From contig DBAZ01000059.1 in the NCBI GenBank assembly GCA_002291945.1, positions 1 through 19,258 of the forward strand: DNA of 19,258 nt, given 5' to 3'. The translations under genes were made by a program, and so were the position numbers. This DNA comes from Tepidimonas sp. UBA997 (GTDB lineage: Bacteria; Pseudomonadota; Gammaproteobacteria; Burkholderiales; Burkholderiaceae_C). Below the pieces are notes generated by a model. It was not told the DNA's origin. It saw nothing but the letters and a program-made list of their open reading frames with translations, and did no database searches. Below, piece by piece: positions 9,073-15,971 of this stretch; positions within the stretch are counted from its first letter, which is position 1; each line of letters begins with the position of its first letter.

Positions 9073-9696
9073 ATGGCGAATCCCAAAGAAACCCCCAAGG
9101 GTCACGAGCGCATCGAGACCAACAATTTCCTGATGATCGTGCTGATCGTGGCGGTCATTTCGGTGGGTGGTCTGGTTGAAATCGTGCCGCTGTTCTTCCA
9201 GAAATCGACCACGCAGCCGGTGCCCGGGCTCAAGCCCTACACGCCGATGCAACTGGTCGGGCGTGAGGTCTATATCCGGGAAGGCTGCTTCGGTTGCCAT
9301 TCCCAGATGATCCGGCCCTTCCATGCCGAAACCATGCGTTATGGGCACTTTTCACTGGCAGGCGAGTTTGTCTATGACCGTCCGTTCCAGTGGGGTTCCA
9401 AGCGTACCGGGCCCGATCTGGCCCGCATAGGCGGGCGTTACTCGGATGAATGGCATCGCATACACCTGAGGAATCCGCGCGACGTGTTCCCCACCTCCAA
9501 CATGCCTGCTTACCCGTGGCTGGAGCGGCGCGTCGTCAACGCGGAGGCAGTGCCCGGCAAGATGCGTGCCTTGCGCACCTTGGGTGCGCCTTATACCGAC
9601 GAAGAAATCGCGGCATCGGCAGAGCAGGTCAAGGGCGCGACCGAAATGGACGCCTTGATCGCTTACCTGCAGGTTCTGGGCACTGCAGTCCGGTAA
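9073..9696 (+). CDS. ccoO: cbb3-type cytochrome c oxidase subunit II (monohaem)
   Basis: Membrane-anchored monohaem cytochrome c that passes electrons to CcoN. The 207 residues have one N-terminal membrane helix (about residues 20-42) and the haem motif REGCFGCHSQMIRP with C72, C75 and H76. Further family features are RYGHFSLAGEFVYDRPFQWGSKRTGPDLARIGG and the probable Met ligand in PTSNMPAYPWL. The ribosome site GAGGAG overlaps the ccoN stop codon, indicating tight coupling within the operon. Confidence 0.97.
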   Translation: MANPKETPKGHERIETNNFLMIVLIVAVISVGGLVEIVPLFFQKSTTQPVPGLKPYTPMQLVGREVYIREGCFGCHSQMIRPFHAETMRYGHFSLAGEFVYDRPFQWGSKRTGPDLARIGGRYSDEWHRIHLRNPRDVFPTSNMPAYPWLERRVVNAEAVPGKMRALRTLGAPYTDEEIAASAEQVKGATEMDALIAYLQVLGTAVR

Positions 9697-9713
9697 TCCA
9701 CAAGGGGAATCAC

Positions 9714-9851
9714 ATGGATGTGAACGACTATCGCAGCATCGTGACAGTGATCAGCCTGCTGGTTTTCCTCGTCATCGTCGGGTGGGCCTGGTCCAGAAGA
9801 AACAAGGCCCGCTTCGATGAAGAGGCCAAGCTGATCCTCAAGGATGATTGA
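9714..9851 (+). CDS. ccoQ: cbb3-type oxidase subunit IV (CcoQ)
   Basis: A 45-residue protein with one membrane helix (about residues 8-26) and a charged C-terminal tail, RRNKARFDEEAKLIL, typical of CcoQ. In other species it stabilises the oxidase complex. The ATG at 9714 has AAGGGGAA about 6 nt upstream and lies 17 nt after the ccoO stop. The longer open frame upstream in this register is a shadow of ccoO. Confidence 0.93.
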   Translation: MDVNDYRSIVTVISLLVFLVIVGWAWSRRNKARFDEEAKLILKDD

Positions 9852-9881
9852 TCCAGCCCTTTAACAACGAGAAGCATCATC

Positions 9882-10793
9882 ATGAGCGACTTTACTAGCG
9901 ATTTCTGGCACTACTACGTGGCCGGGTTGACCCTGATCAGTATTCTGGCCTGTCTGGTTCTGCTGTGGATCAGCGGTTCCGTCAAGGTCAAGGCGCGCGA
10001 CGACAACACCACCGGCCACATCTGGGACGAGGATCTGCGTGAGCAAGACAATCCGCTGCCCAAGTGGTGGGTGTATCTGTTCATCATCACCGTCGTGTTT
10101 GGCTTGGTCTATGGCTTGCTCTACCCCATGTTCGGTGCCAAACCGGGTTTGCTGGGTTGGTCCCAGGCAGGGCAATACCAGGCCGAAAAACAGAGCAATC
10201 TGGATGCAGCAGCTCCGCTGTTTGCAGCCTTCAGCGAAAAATCGGTGGAGCAACTGGCGCAGGATCCTGCAGCGATGGCGATTGGTTCGCGCCTGTACAT
10301 GAATTTCTGCGTCCAGTGCCATGCAGCCGATGCCCGCGGCGGCCTGACTTTTCCTAACCTGGCCGACAAAGACTGGCAGTGGGGTGGTGAGCCTGCTGCC
10401 ATACAGAACGCCATTGCCAATGGCCTCATGGGGGTGATGCCACCGATGGCAGCGGCAGTGGGCAGCCCGAACGATGTGCTCAACTTGGCGCACTATGTGC
10501 TAAGTCTGTCGGATAGCCCGCACGACACCGTGCGCGCCGCCGAGGGGCGTGGTAACTGGGCGTCCTGTGCCGCTTGTCATGGTGCCGACGGCACCGGCAA
10601 CACGGCCATGGGTGCGCCCAATCTGACCGACAACATTTGGTTGCACGGCTGGGGAGTCGATGCCGTCGTCAAGTCGATCAATGAAGGGATCACCAACGTG
10701 ATGCCGGGTCAAAGCCACCTGCTCAACGAGCAACAGATCCACGTCTTGACCGCCTATGTGTGGAGCTTGAGCAACACCGCTGCTGCCAAGTGA
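9882..10793 (+). CDS. ccoP: cbb3-type cytochrome c oxidase subunit III (dihaem)
   Basis: Dihaem cytochrome c that receives electrons from soluble or bc1-linked donors and feeds CcoO/CcoN. The 303 residues start with an N-terminal membrane helix (about 12-32), the conserved HIWDEDLREQDNPLPKWW segment, and a second helix (about 65-85). Two haem domains follow: CVQCH (C143-H147) and CAACH (C229-H233), with likely Met ligands in GVMPPM and NVMPGQ. A GAGAAG sequence precedes the ATG. Together with ccoNOQ it completes the oxidase operon. Confidence 0.97.
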   Translation: MSDFTSDFWHYYVAGLTLISILACLVLLWISGSVKVKARDDNTTGHIWDEDLREQDNPLPKWWVYLFIITVVFGLVYGLLYPMFGAKPGLLGWSQAGQYQAEKQSNLDAAAPLFAAFSEKSVEQLAQDPAAMAIGSRLYMNFCVQCHAADARGGLTFPNLADKDWQWGGEPAAIQNAIANGLMGVMPPMAAAVGSPNDVLNLAHYVLSLSDSPHDTVRAAEGRGNWASCAACHGADGTGNTAMGAPNLTDNIWLHGWGVDAVVKSINEGITNVMPGQSHLLNEQQIHVLTAYVWSLSNTAAAK

Positions 10794-10811
10794 TCCTCGA
10801 ATGGTTGAGTT

Positions 10812-12233
10812 GTGAGTTTGCATCCGTCCAAAGGCGGCCCTGCCGCCGATGACGAAAAAGAGGTGGTGTTTTACGCAGAGCGGCAGAAGATCTACCCCAA
10901 GGCGGTATTAGGCCTGTTTGGCAGGTGGCGCTGGGGCTTGGTCTGGCTGACGCAGCTCTTGTTCTATGGCTTGCCTTGGCTTGAGTGGAATGGCCGTCAA
11001 GCGGTCTTGTTCCATCTCGAGTCTAGGCGTTTTTTCATTTTCAATCTGGTCCTGTATCCGCACGACCTGATCTATCTCACCGGCCTGCTGGTCATCTCCG
11101 CGCTGGCCTTGTTCCTGTTTACTGCCGTGGCCGGGCGTTTGTGGTGTGGCTATGCCTGCCCGCAGACGGTCTATACCGAGATCTACCTCTGGATCGAGAA
11201 AATGGTCGAGGGGGATCGATCGGCCCGCATGCGGCTCGATCAGTCGCCGCTTTCGTTCGAGAAATGGGGCAAGAAGTCGCTCAAGCACTGCCTCTGGATT
11301 GCATTCGGACTCTGGACCGGCTTTACCTTCGTCGGCTATTTCACCCCCATCCACGATCTGGGTGCTGCCGTCATCGGGTGGGAACTGGGCCCTTGGCAGA
11401 CCTTCTGGATCGTTTTTTATGGCTTTGCCACCTATGGCAACGCTGGCTTTTTGCGCGAGCAGGTTTGCAAGTACATGTGCCCTTACGCGCGTTTCCAGAG
11501 CGCGATGTTCGACAAAAACACCTTGATCGTCACCTACGACGAGAAACGTGGCGAGCCTAGGGGTGCGCGCTCGAAGATGGCCGACCCCAAGGCATTGGGC
11601 TTGGGCGCGTGTGTCGATTGCTCGCTGTGTGTTCAGGTCTGTCCCACGGGCATCGATATCCGCAAAGGGCTGCAGTATGAGTGCATCGGTTGCGCGGCTT
11701 GTATCGATGTGTGTGACGACGTGATGGACAAGGTGGGTTATCCGCGCGGTCTGGTCAGGTATTCGACGCAAAACGGGGTGAGCGAGGGTTGGTCAACGGG
11801 GCAGATGCTGCGGCGCGTCATTCGCCCGCGTGTGCTGATCTATTCGGCCATCCTGCTGGCGGTCTCGCTGGCCATGGTGGTCAGCCTGTACATGCGCTCG
11901 CCGCTCAAGGTGGACGTGGTGCGTGACCGCAGTTCTCTGGCGCGGTTGGTCGAGATGGGCTACCTCGAGAACGTGTACCGGGTACAGTTTCTGAACGCTA
12001 CCGAACTGCCGCAGAGCTATGTGTTGTCGGTGCGTGGCTTGCCGGATGTGGCTATAGTGTCCGACCGGGCCGTGAGCCTGCTGCCGACCGAGGTTCGGGC
12101 CATAGCCGTCACGGTTCGGGTGCCCCCCCAAGTGGCTGCGGCTGGCTCGCATCCCATTGTTTTTGAAATCACGTCCGAAAGCGATCCGACGGTTAAAATC
12201 ACCGAACAATCGACATTCATCATTCCGCGTTGA
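10812..12233 (+). CDS. ccoG: cbb3 oxidase accessory ferredoxin-like membrane protein CcoG
   Basis: Membrane iron-sulfur protein of the CcoG/RdxA/FixG family, reported to reduce Cu(II) for cbb3 copper delivery. The 473 residues include about five membrane helices, CGYACPQTVYTE, CKYMCPYARFQ and a double 4Fe-4S ferredoxin region (CVDCSLCVQVCPTG and CIGCAACIDVCDD), then a C-terminal periplasmic Ig-like domain. The likely start is GTG at 10812, 18 nt after ccoP, with no strong Shine-Dalgarno sequence. A four-codon frame at 10801 (M-V-E-L-stop) ends on this GTG, so reinitiation is possible. The stop codon forms the first base of a long structured element. Confidence 0.93.
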   Translation: MSLHPSKGGPAADDEKEVVFYAERQKIYPKAVLGLFGRWRWGLVWLTQLLFYGLPWLEWNGRQAVLFHLESRRFFIFNLVLYPHDLIYLTGLLVISALALFLFTAVAGRLWCGYACPQTVYTEIYLWIEKMVEGDRSARMRLDQSPLSFEKWGKKSLKHCLWIAFGLWTGFTFVGYFTPIHDLGAAVIGWELGPWQTFWIVFYGFATYGNAGFLREQVCKYMCPYARFQSAMFDKNTLIVTYDEKRGEPRGARSKMADPKALGLGACVDCSLCVQVCPTGIDIRKGLQYECIGCAACIDVCDDVMDKVGYPRGLVRYSTQNGVSEGWSTGQMLRRVIRPRVLIYSAILLAVSLAMVVSLYMRSPLKVDVVRDRSSLARLVEMGYLENVYRVQFLNATELPQSYVLSVRGLPDVAIVSDRAVSLLPTEVRAIAVTVRVPPQVAAAGSHPIVFEITSESDPTVKITEQSTFIIPR

Positions 12234-12325
12234 ACCGAGATGGTTCATTAGGGCTTGAAATGGCCGCAAATGCCGCGCTGGCGTTCAAGCCGCACCGATA
12301 GTGCGCCTAATGGATAATCTCGGTT
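12233..12325 (+). ncRNA. Candidate structured RNA: three-way junction between ccoG and ccoH
   Basis: The outer stem pairs 12233-12252 with 12306-12325: 17 Watson-Crick pairs, two G-U wobbles and one mismatch. Inside, hairpin 1 (12253-12290) starts with a 7-bp stem GCTTGAA/TTCAAGC. Hairpin 2 (12291-12305) is CGCAC-CGATA-GTGCG. The three helices abut with no unpaired nucleotide. The G-U pairs favour function as a plus-strand RNA. There is no T-run, so it is not an intrinsic terminator. I do not recognise the family. A MITE-like insertion with a GTTGAAC target duplication is an alternative reading. Confidence 0.5.
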
Positions 12326-12360
12326 GAACAAGCCCGCAGCCTTGCCGAAAGGACAGTTCC

Positions 12361-12684
12361 ATGACCAGCCCCACGACTGACTCTGACACCAAGACCAACC
12401 AGAAAGGCGCAGGGCGCCCTTGGTATCGCGAACCCTATATGTGGATGGTCTTCGGCCTGCCTCTGCTGGCGGTGATAGGCAGCGTTACCTCGGCGGTGAT
12501 TTCAGTCAAGGTCATGGCCAACGACCCGGTGCTCGATCGCACCTTGCCCAAGGCCGTGGTGCTGGACCCTGAGTTGCTGGAAAAGCTCACACCAGAGCAG
12601 CGCGCCCTATTGGAAAAGAGCGTGGCACCCGCTCGCCAAGCCCGTAACCACGCTGCCAGCCCGGAGTTGCCAAAATCGCAATGA
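12361..12684 (+). CDS. Short CcoH/FixH-like membrane protein
   Basis: A 107-residue protein with one membrane helix (about 30-52). The segment RPWYREPYMWMVFGLPLLAV strongly recalls the start of CcoH/FixH proteins (PWY+EP.W). After the helix, the typical periplasmic FixH domain with the YYKQG segment is absent; instead there is a short charged tail (LDPELLEKLTPEQRALLEK) ending in alanine, arginine and proline-rich sequence. Family membership therefore rests on the N-terminus and on position after ccoG. AAAGGA lies 7 nt before the ATG. It is convergent with fnr. Confidence 0.7.
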   Translation: MTSPTTDSDTKTNQKGAGRPWYREPYMWMVFGLPLLAVIGSVTSAVISVKVMANDPVLDRTLPKAVVLDPELLEKLTPEQRALLEKSVAPARQARNHAASPELPKSQ

Positions 12685-12695
12685 GGTTGGGGGCT

Positions 12696-12725
12696 GCTGC
12701 CGACGGCAGCGCGGCTGCTAGCCGC
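12696..12725. repeat. Two adjacent hairpins at the ccoH/fnr convergence
   Basis: GCTGCC-GAC-GGCAGC (12696-12710) and GCGGCT-GCT-AGCCGC (12711-12725) are perfect 6-bp hairpins with 3-nt loops, directly abutting. The second overlaps the fnr stop codon (12718-12720). There is no T-run on either strand; they may slow RNA polymerase or protect both 3' ends. Confidence 0.5.
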
Positions 12726-13437
12726 CCACTTGGGGGTTGACGATTTTTTCCAGCGCATCGGTGTCTTTGATCAATACATAGCGCTGCTTGACGTCGATGA
12801 TGCCCTCGTCCATGAAGCGGGAAAAGGTGCGGCTGACGGTTTCGAGTTTCATGCCTAGGTAGCTGCCGATTTCCTCGCGCGTCATGCGCAGCACCAGTTC
12901 CGTCTTGGAAAACCCGCGGGCATGGAGCCGCTGCACCAGGTTCAACAAAAAAGCCGCCAATCGCTCTTCGGCGCGCATGCTGCCGAGCAGGAGCATCACG
13001 CCATGATCCCGAACGATCTCGCGGCTCATGATTTTGTGGACATGGTGTTGCAGCGTGCTGAATTCGCGTGACAGGGTTTCGAGCTTGTCAAAGGGCAGAA
13101 CGCACACCTCGGCATCTTCCAGTGCAATGGCGGCGCAGGAATGCTTGTCGTGGACGATGCCGTCCATGCCGATGATCTCGCCCGTCATTTGAAAGCCAGT
13201 CACCTGGTCGCGCCCGTCGGCGGTGGTCACACTGGTCTTGAAAAAACCGGAACGAACGGCATACAGCGAGGTGAACGGATCGCCCGCATGGAAAAGGAAG
13301 CCGCCCCTTTTGACCCGTTTGCGGTTCGCGATGACGTGGTCGAGCTTGTCCAACTCGTCCGGGTTGAGTCCCATGGGCAAGCACAACTCCCGGAGGTTGC
13401 AGCTCGAGCAGGCGACTTTGATGCTCTGTAGGTCCAT
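12718..13437 (-). CDS. fnr: Fnr-type oxygen-sensing transcription regulator
   Basis: CRP/FNR-family regulator, about 239 residues. The four cluster cysteines seen in FNR are present: C10, C13 and C19 (ACSSCNLRELC) and C101 (KHSCAAI), so it should carry an oxygen-labile 4Fe-4S cluster. A cyclic-nucleotide-type beta roll follows, then a dimer helix and a winged helix. The recognition helix, TREEIGSYLGMKLETVSRTFSRF, has E199, S202 and R203, equivalent to the residues that read TTGA half-sites in E. coli FNR. This matches the three boxes in the window. The ATG at 13437 is preferred for family length; a GTG at 13482 in frame is possible. Neither has a strong ribosome site. The gene is divergent from hemN. 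Confidence 0.93.
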   Translation of the reverse strand: MDLQSIKVACSSCNLRELCLPMGLNPDELDKLDHVIANRKRVKRGGFLFHAGDPFTSLYAVRSGFFKTSVTTADGRDQVTGFQMTGEIIGMDGIVHDKHSCAAIALEDAEVCVLPFDKLETLSREFSTLQHHVHKIMSREIVRDHGVMLLLGSMRAEERLAAFLLNLVQRLHARGFSKTELVLRMTREEIGSYLGMKLETVSRTFSRFMDEGIIDVKQRYVLIKDTDALEKIVNPQVGG

Positions 13438-13512
13438 ATCGTTTCGGTTCAACAGTGCAAGCTTACCGCAAGACCAAGGCACGGCAACGGAAGCCTCGGA
13501 TGTTTATGTTGT

Positions 13513-13526
13513 TTGACTCACATCAA
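13513..13526. promoter_or_regulatory. FNR-type box between fnr and hemN
   Basis: TTGAC-TCAC-ATCAA matches the FNR consensus in both halves. For hemN, a centre at -41.5 puts +1 at 13561 with a weak -10 (CACATT, 13549-13554). On the fnr side, no -10 is seen at the matching position, so for fnr the box might act in negative autoregulation or not at all. Confidence 0.75.
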
Positions 13527-13563
13527 TGGCGACTGATTGAATCTGTAGCACATTCTTGCCAGC

Positions 13564-14958
13564 ATGGAGAACCTATTTGTGAAACGCGTTTTCGACGAGA
13601 CCTTGCTGCGGCGTTTTGATGTGCCGGGGCCTCGTTATACATCCTACCCGACCGCCGACCGCTTTGTCGAAGCCTTTACCGAACGCGACTACACGCAGGC
13701 GCTCGAGCAACGTCGGGCTGGCTCGATGGCGCTGCCGTTGTCGATCTATGTCCATATTCCCTTTTGTGCCTCCCTGTGCTACTACTGCGCCTGCAACAAG
13801 GTCATCACCAAGCACCACAGCAAGGCGACGGAGTATCTCCGTTACTTGTCGCGGGAGATCGATCTTCAGGTGCAGCACTTGGGCCGTGGCCACCACGTCT
13901 CCCAAGTGCATCTGGGCGGCGGAACGCCGACCTTCCTCAACGATGCCGAACTCGAAGACCTGATGTCGATGATCCGACGCCAGTTCAACTTGGTGCCAGG
14001 TGGCGAATACTCGATCGAAGTGGATCCGCGCACGGTCACGGCGCAGCGACTGGAGCATTTGCATCGTCTGGGCTTCAATCGGCTGAGTTTCGGTGTGCAG
14101 GATTTCGACCCGACCGTGCAGAAGGCGGTGCATCGGGTGCAGCCTGCCAAGCAGGTGTTTGGCTTGGTGGAAGATGCGCGGCGCATCGGCTTCGATTCGG
14201 TCAACGTGGACCTGATTTACGGCTTGCCGCAGCAGACGCCCGAGTCCTTCGGGCATACCTTGGCACAGGTCAATGCGCTGCGGCCAGACCGGATAGCGCT
14301 GTACGCCTACGCCCACTTGCCGGCCCGTTTCAAGCCGCAGCGCCGCATCATCGCGGCCGAACTGCCCAGCCCGGCCGACAAGCTGGCCATGCTGGCGGCT
14401 TCGCTCGACGCCTTCAACGAGGCGGGCTACGTTTATGTCGGCATGGATCATTTCGCGCTGCCCAATGACGCCTTGGCAGTAGCCAAGCGACAGGGGCGCT
14501 TGCACCGCAATTTCCAAGGCTACAGCACCCAGCCCGATTGCGACCTCATCGCGCTGGGGGTATCGGCTATCGGTCGCATCGGTGCCACCTACAGCCAGAA
14601 TGCCAAGACGCTGGAAGATTACTACGATGCGCTAGACCTTGGCCGCCTGCCCATCGTGCGTGGCTTGGCCCTGAGCCGCGACGACGTTTTGCGCCGCTCG
14701 GTCATCATGGCCGTGATGTGCCAAGGCGCGGTGGACTTCGAGTCGGTGGGTTTGGGCCATCTGATCGATTTCAAAGCCTATTTCGCCAAGGAACTGGAGC
14801 GCTTGCGCGAATACGAGGTCATGGGTTTGGTCAAGCTGAGCGACAGTTGCATCGAGGTCACGCCCTCGGGCTGGTACCTGGTGCGAGCGATCGCCTTGGT
14901 GTTCGACCGCTATTTGCAGCTCGATCAGGATCGTGCGCGTTTTTCCAAGATCATCTGA
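13564..14958 (+). CDS. hemN: Oxygen-independent coproporphyrinogen III dehydrogenase
   Basis: Radical SAM enzyme that decarboxylates two propionate groups of coproporphyrinogen III without oxygen, supplying haem when oxygen is low. It has 464 residues, close to E. coli HemN. The N-terminus contains GPRYTSYPTADRF and the cluster motif FCASLCYYCACNK with C68, C72 and C75. Further family motifs are HLGGGTPTFL, SIEVDPRTVT, RLSFGVQDFD, VNVDLIYGLPQQT and MDHFALP. The ATG at 13564 lacks a ribosome site. A GTG at 13579 has GGAG (13566-13569) 9 nt upstream, so the protein may be five residues shorter. The FNR box upstream and the haem demand of cbb3 oxidase fit low-oxygen induction. Confidence 0.95.
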   Translation: MENLFVKRVFDETLLRRFDVPGPRYTSYPTADRFVEAFTERDYTQALEQRRAGSMALPLSIYVHIPFCASLCYYCACNKVITKHHSKATEYLRYLSREIDLQVQHLGRGHHVSQVHLGGGTPTFLNDAELEDLMSMIRRQFNLVPGGEYSIEVDPRTVTAQRLEHLHRLGFNRLSFGVQDFDPTVQKAVHRVQPAKQVFGLVEDARRIGFDSVNVDLIYGLPQQTPESFGHTLAQVNALRPDRIALYAYAHLPARFKPQRRIIAAELPSPADKLAMLAASLDAFNEAGYVYVGMDHFALPNDALAVAKRQGRLHRNFQGYSTQPDCDLIALGVSAIGRIGATYSQNAKTLEDYYDALDLGRLPIVRGLALSRDDVLRRSVIMAVMCQGAVDFESVGLGHLIDFKAYFAKELERLREYEVMGLVKLSDSCIEVTPSGWYLVRAIALVFDRYLQLDQDRARFSKII

Positions 14959-14993
14959 GCACCACCCTGGCGTTTGGCGCGTAAACTCACCCC

Positions 14994-15680
14994 ATGCTTG
15001 AATCCATGGCGATTTCGGCCCTGGTCATGGGCTTGGTCGGCGGCCCGCACTGTGTGGCCATGTGTGGTGCCGCCTGCGCTGGCATTGCCCGCGCAGCCGA
15101 GCCACGAAGTACTTGGGCGCTGTGGCAGTTTCAAGCCTGTCGCTTGCTGGGCTACAGCCTGATGGGGGCGCTGGCGGGCGGCACCGTGCAGGGCATGGCG
15201 TGGATGGGGCAGCAGACGGCGGTGATCCGGCCGCTGTGGACCATGATGCATGTGGCGGCCTTGTTTCTGGGGCTGGTCTTGCTGCTGAAGGCGCGTCAAC
15301 CGGCCTTCATCGACGGTTGGGCGCAGCGCGTGTGGCAAAAGGCCCGGCCTGTCATGACGCGCTTGGGTGGCCGGGCACCTGCGGTGCTGGGAGTGGGCTG
15401 GGCGCTTATGCCCTGCGGCTTGCTTTATTCGGCCTTGCTGGTGGCGTCCTTGTCGGCCAGCGCACTCAATGGGGCCACCATCATGGCGGCTTTTGCCACC
15501 GGCACCATGGTTTCCATGCTGGCCGCGCCGTGGCTGTTGCTCAGGCTCAAAGACGCCGGCTCCGGGGGCTGGGGCATACGGCTGGCCGGATTGGCGCTGG
15601 TGCTGTTGTCGGGCTGGGCGCTCTGGATGGGCATCACCCACCCCACCGGATTGTGGTGCGCTGAAGCGGGTTCGGCCTGA
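14994..15680 (+). CDS. TauE/SafE-family (DsbD-like) membrane protein
   Basis: A 228-residue inner-membrane protein with about six hydrophobic segments. Near the N-terminus is GLVGGPHCVAMCGAACAG, the G-x-HC-x-x-MCG pattern of the TauE/SafE and DsbD-transmembrane-like proteins often found near cbb3 genes; a second conserved cysteine lies in GWALMPCGLLYSALL. Such neighbours are thought to act in metal or redox handling during cytochrome assembly, but the substrate is unknown and sulfite export should not be assumed. The ATG at 14994 has no Shine-Dalgarno sequence; a TAAACT element (14982-14987) lies at -12 to -7 relative to it, so a leaderless start is possible. It starts 35 nt after hemN. Confidence 0.82.
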   Translation: MLESMAISALVMGLVGGPHCVAMCGAACAGIARAAEPRSTWALWQFQACRLLGYSLMGALAGGTVQGMAWMGQQTAVIRPLWTMMHVAALFLGLVLLLKARQPAFIDGWAQRVWQKARPVMTRLGGRAPAVLGVGWALMPCGLLYSALLVASLSASALNGATIMAAFATGTMVSMLAAPWLLLRLKDAGSGGWGIRLAGLALVLLSGWALWMGITHPTGLWCAEAGSA

Positions 15681-15723
15681 AACCTCGGTCATCTTGCCTC
15701 ACCTCTATTTCGCAATAAGAAAA

Positions 15724-15729
15724 TATAAT
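15724..15729 (+). promoter_or_regulatory. TATAAT element in the AT-rich aceA upstream region
   Basis: A perfect -10 consensus TATAAT occurs in a stretch (about 15695-15880) that is far more AT-rich than the surrounding coding DNA. No convincing -35 lies at 16-18 nt. If used, it would give an aceA leader of about 235 nt. Not certain to be a promoter. Confidence 0.3.
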
Positions 15730-15744
15730 CTACATAGCAAAAAA

Positions 15745-15759
15745 AGCGCATGCTGCGCT
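15745..15759 (-). terminator. Hairpin with T-run on the minus strand upstream of aceA
   Basis: AGCGCA-TGC-TGCGCT is a perfect 6-bp hairpin with A-runs on both sides in the plus strand. Read on the minus strand it is a hairpin followed by seven T residues, the form of an intrinsic terminator. No minus-strand gene is visible that would need it, so it may end antisense transcription or have another role. Confidence 0.45.
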
Positions 15760-15844
15760 GCAAAAAAATTTTCGTCGTCAGGAACTTGCTTCCGCATTGA
15801 GAAATTACTTTTACAAGTCATTGATTTGCGTAGAAATTAAAAAT

Positions 15845-15860
15845 TGTCTTCTATAAGACA
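15845..15860. promoter_or_regulatory. Palindromic operator candidate upstream of aceA
   Basis: TGTCTT-CTAT-AAGACA is a perfect 6-bp inverted repeat with a 4-nt spacer, 111 nt before the aceA start. The form suits a dimeric repressor or activator such as a GntR-family regulator of central carbon genes; that assignment is inference. The regulator is not in the window. Confidence 0.5.
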
Positions 15861-15971
15861 TAAGATAGTTTTGTGGCTTGTAGGTGGCATAGAATTTTCT
15901 CAACGGCACCGGTTTTGCGTCTAGCTCCCAGACCGGGCTGATCGGTTTTCAATCAACCTTAGGAGTGCGTC

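Noticed and set aside
12233..12325. Reading the ccoG-ccoH structure as an intrinsic terminator
   Set aside because: No T-run follows the closing stem, and ccoH directly downstream appears to belong to the same unit.
15820..15835. CATTGATTTGCGTAGA as an FNR box before aceA
   Set aside because: Only a TTGAT half-site; the second half does not match.
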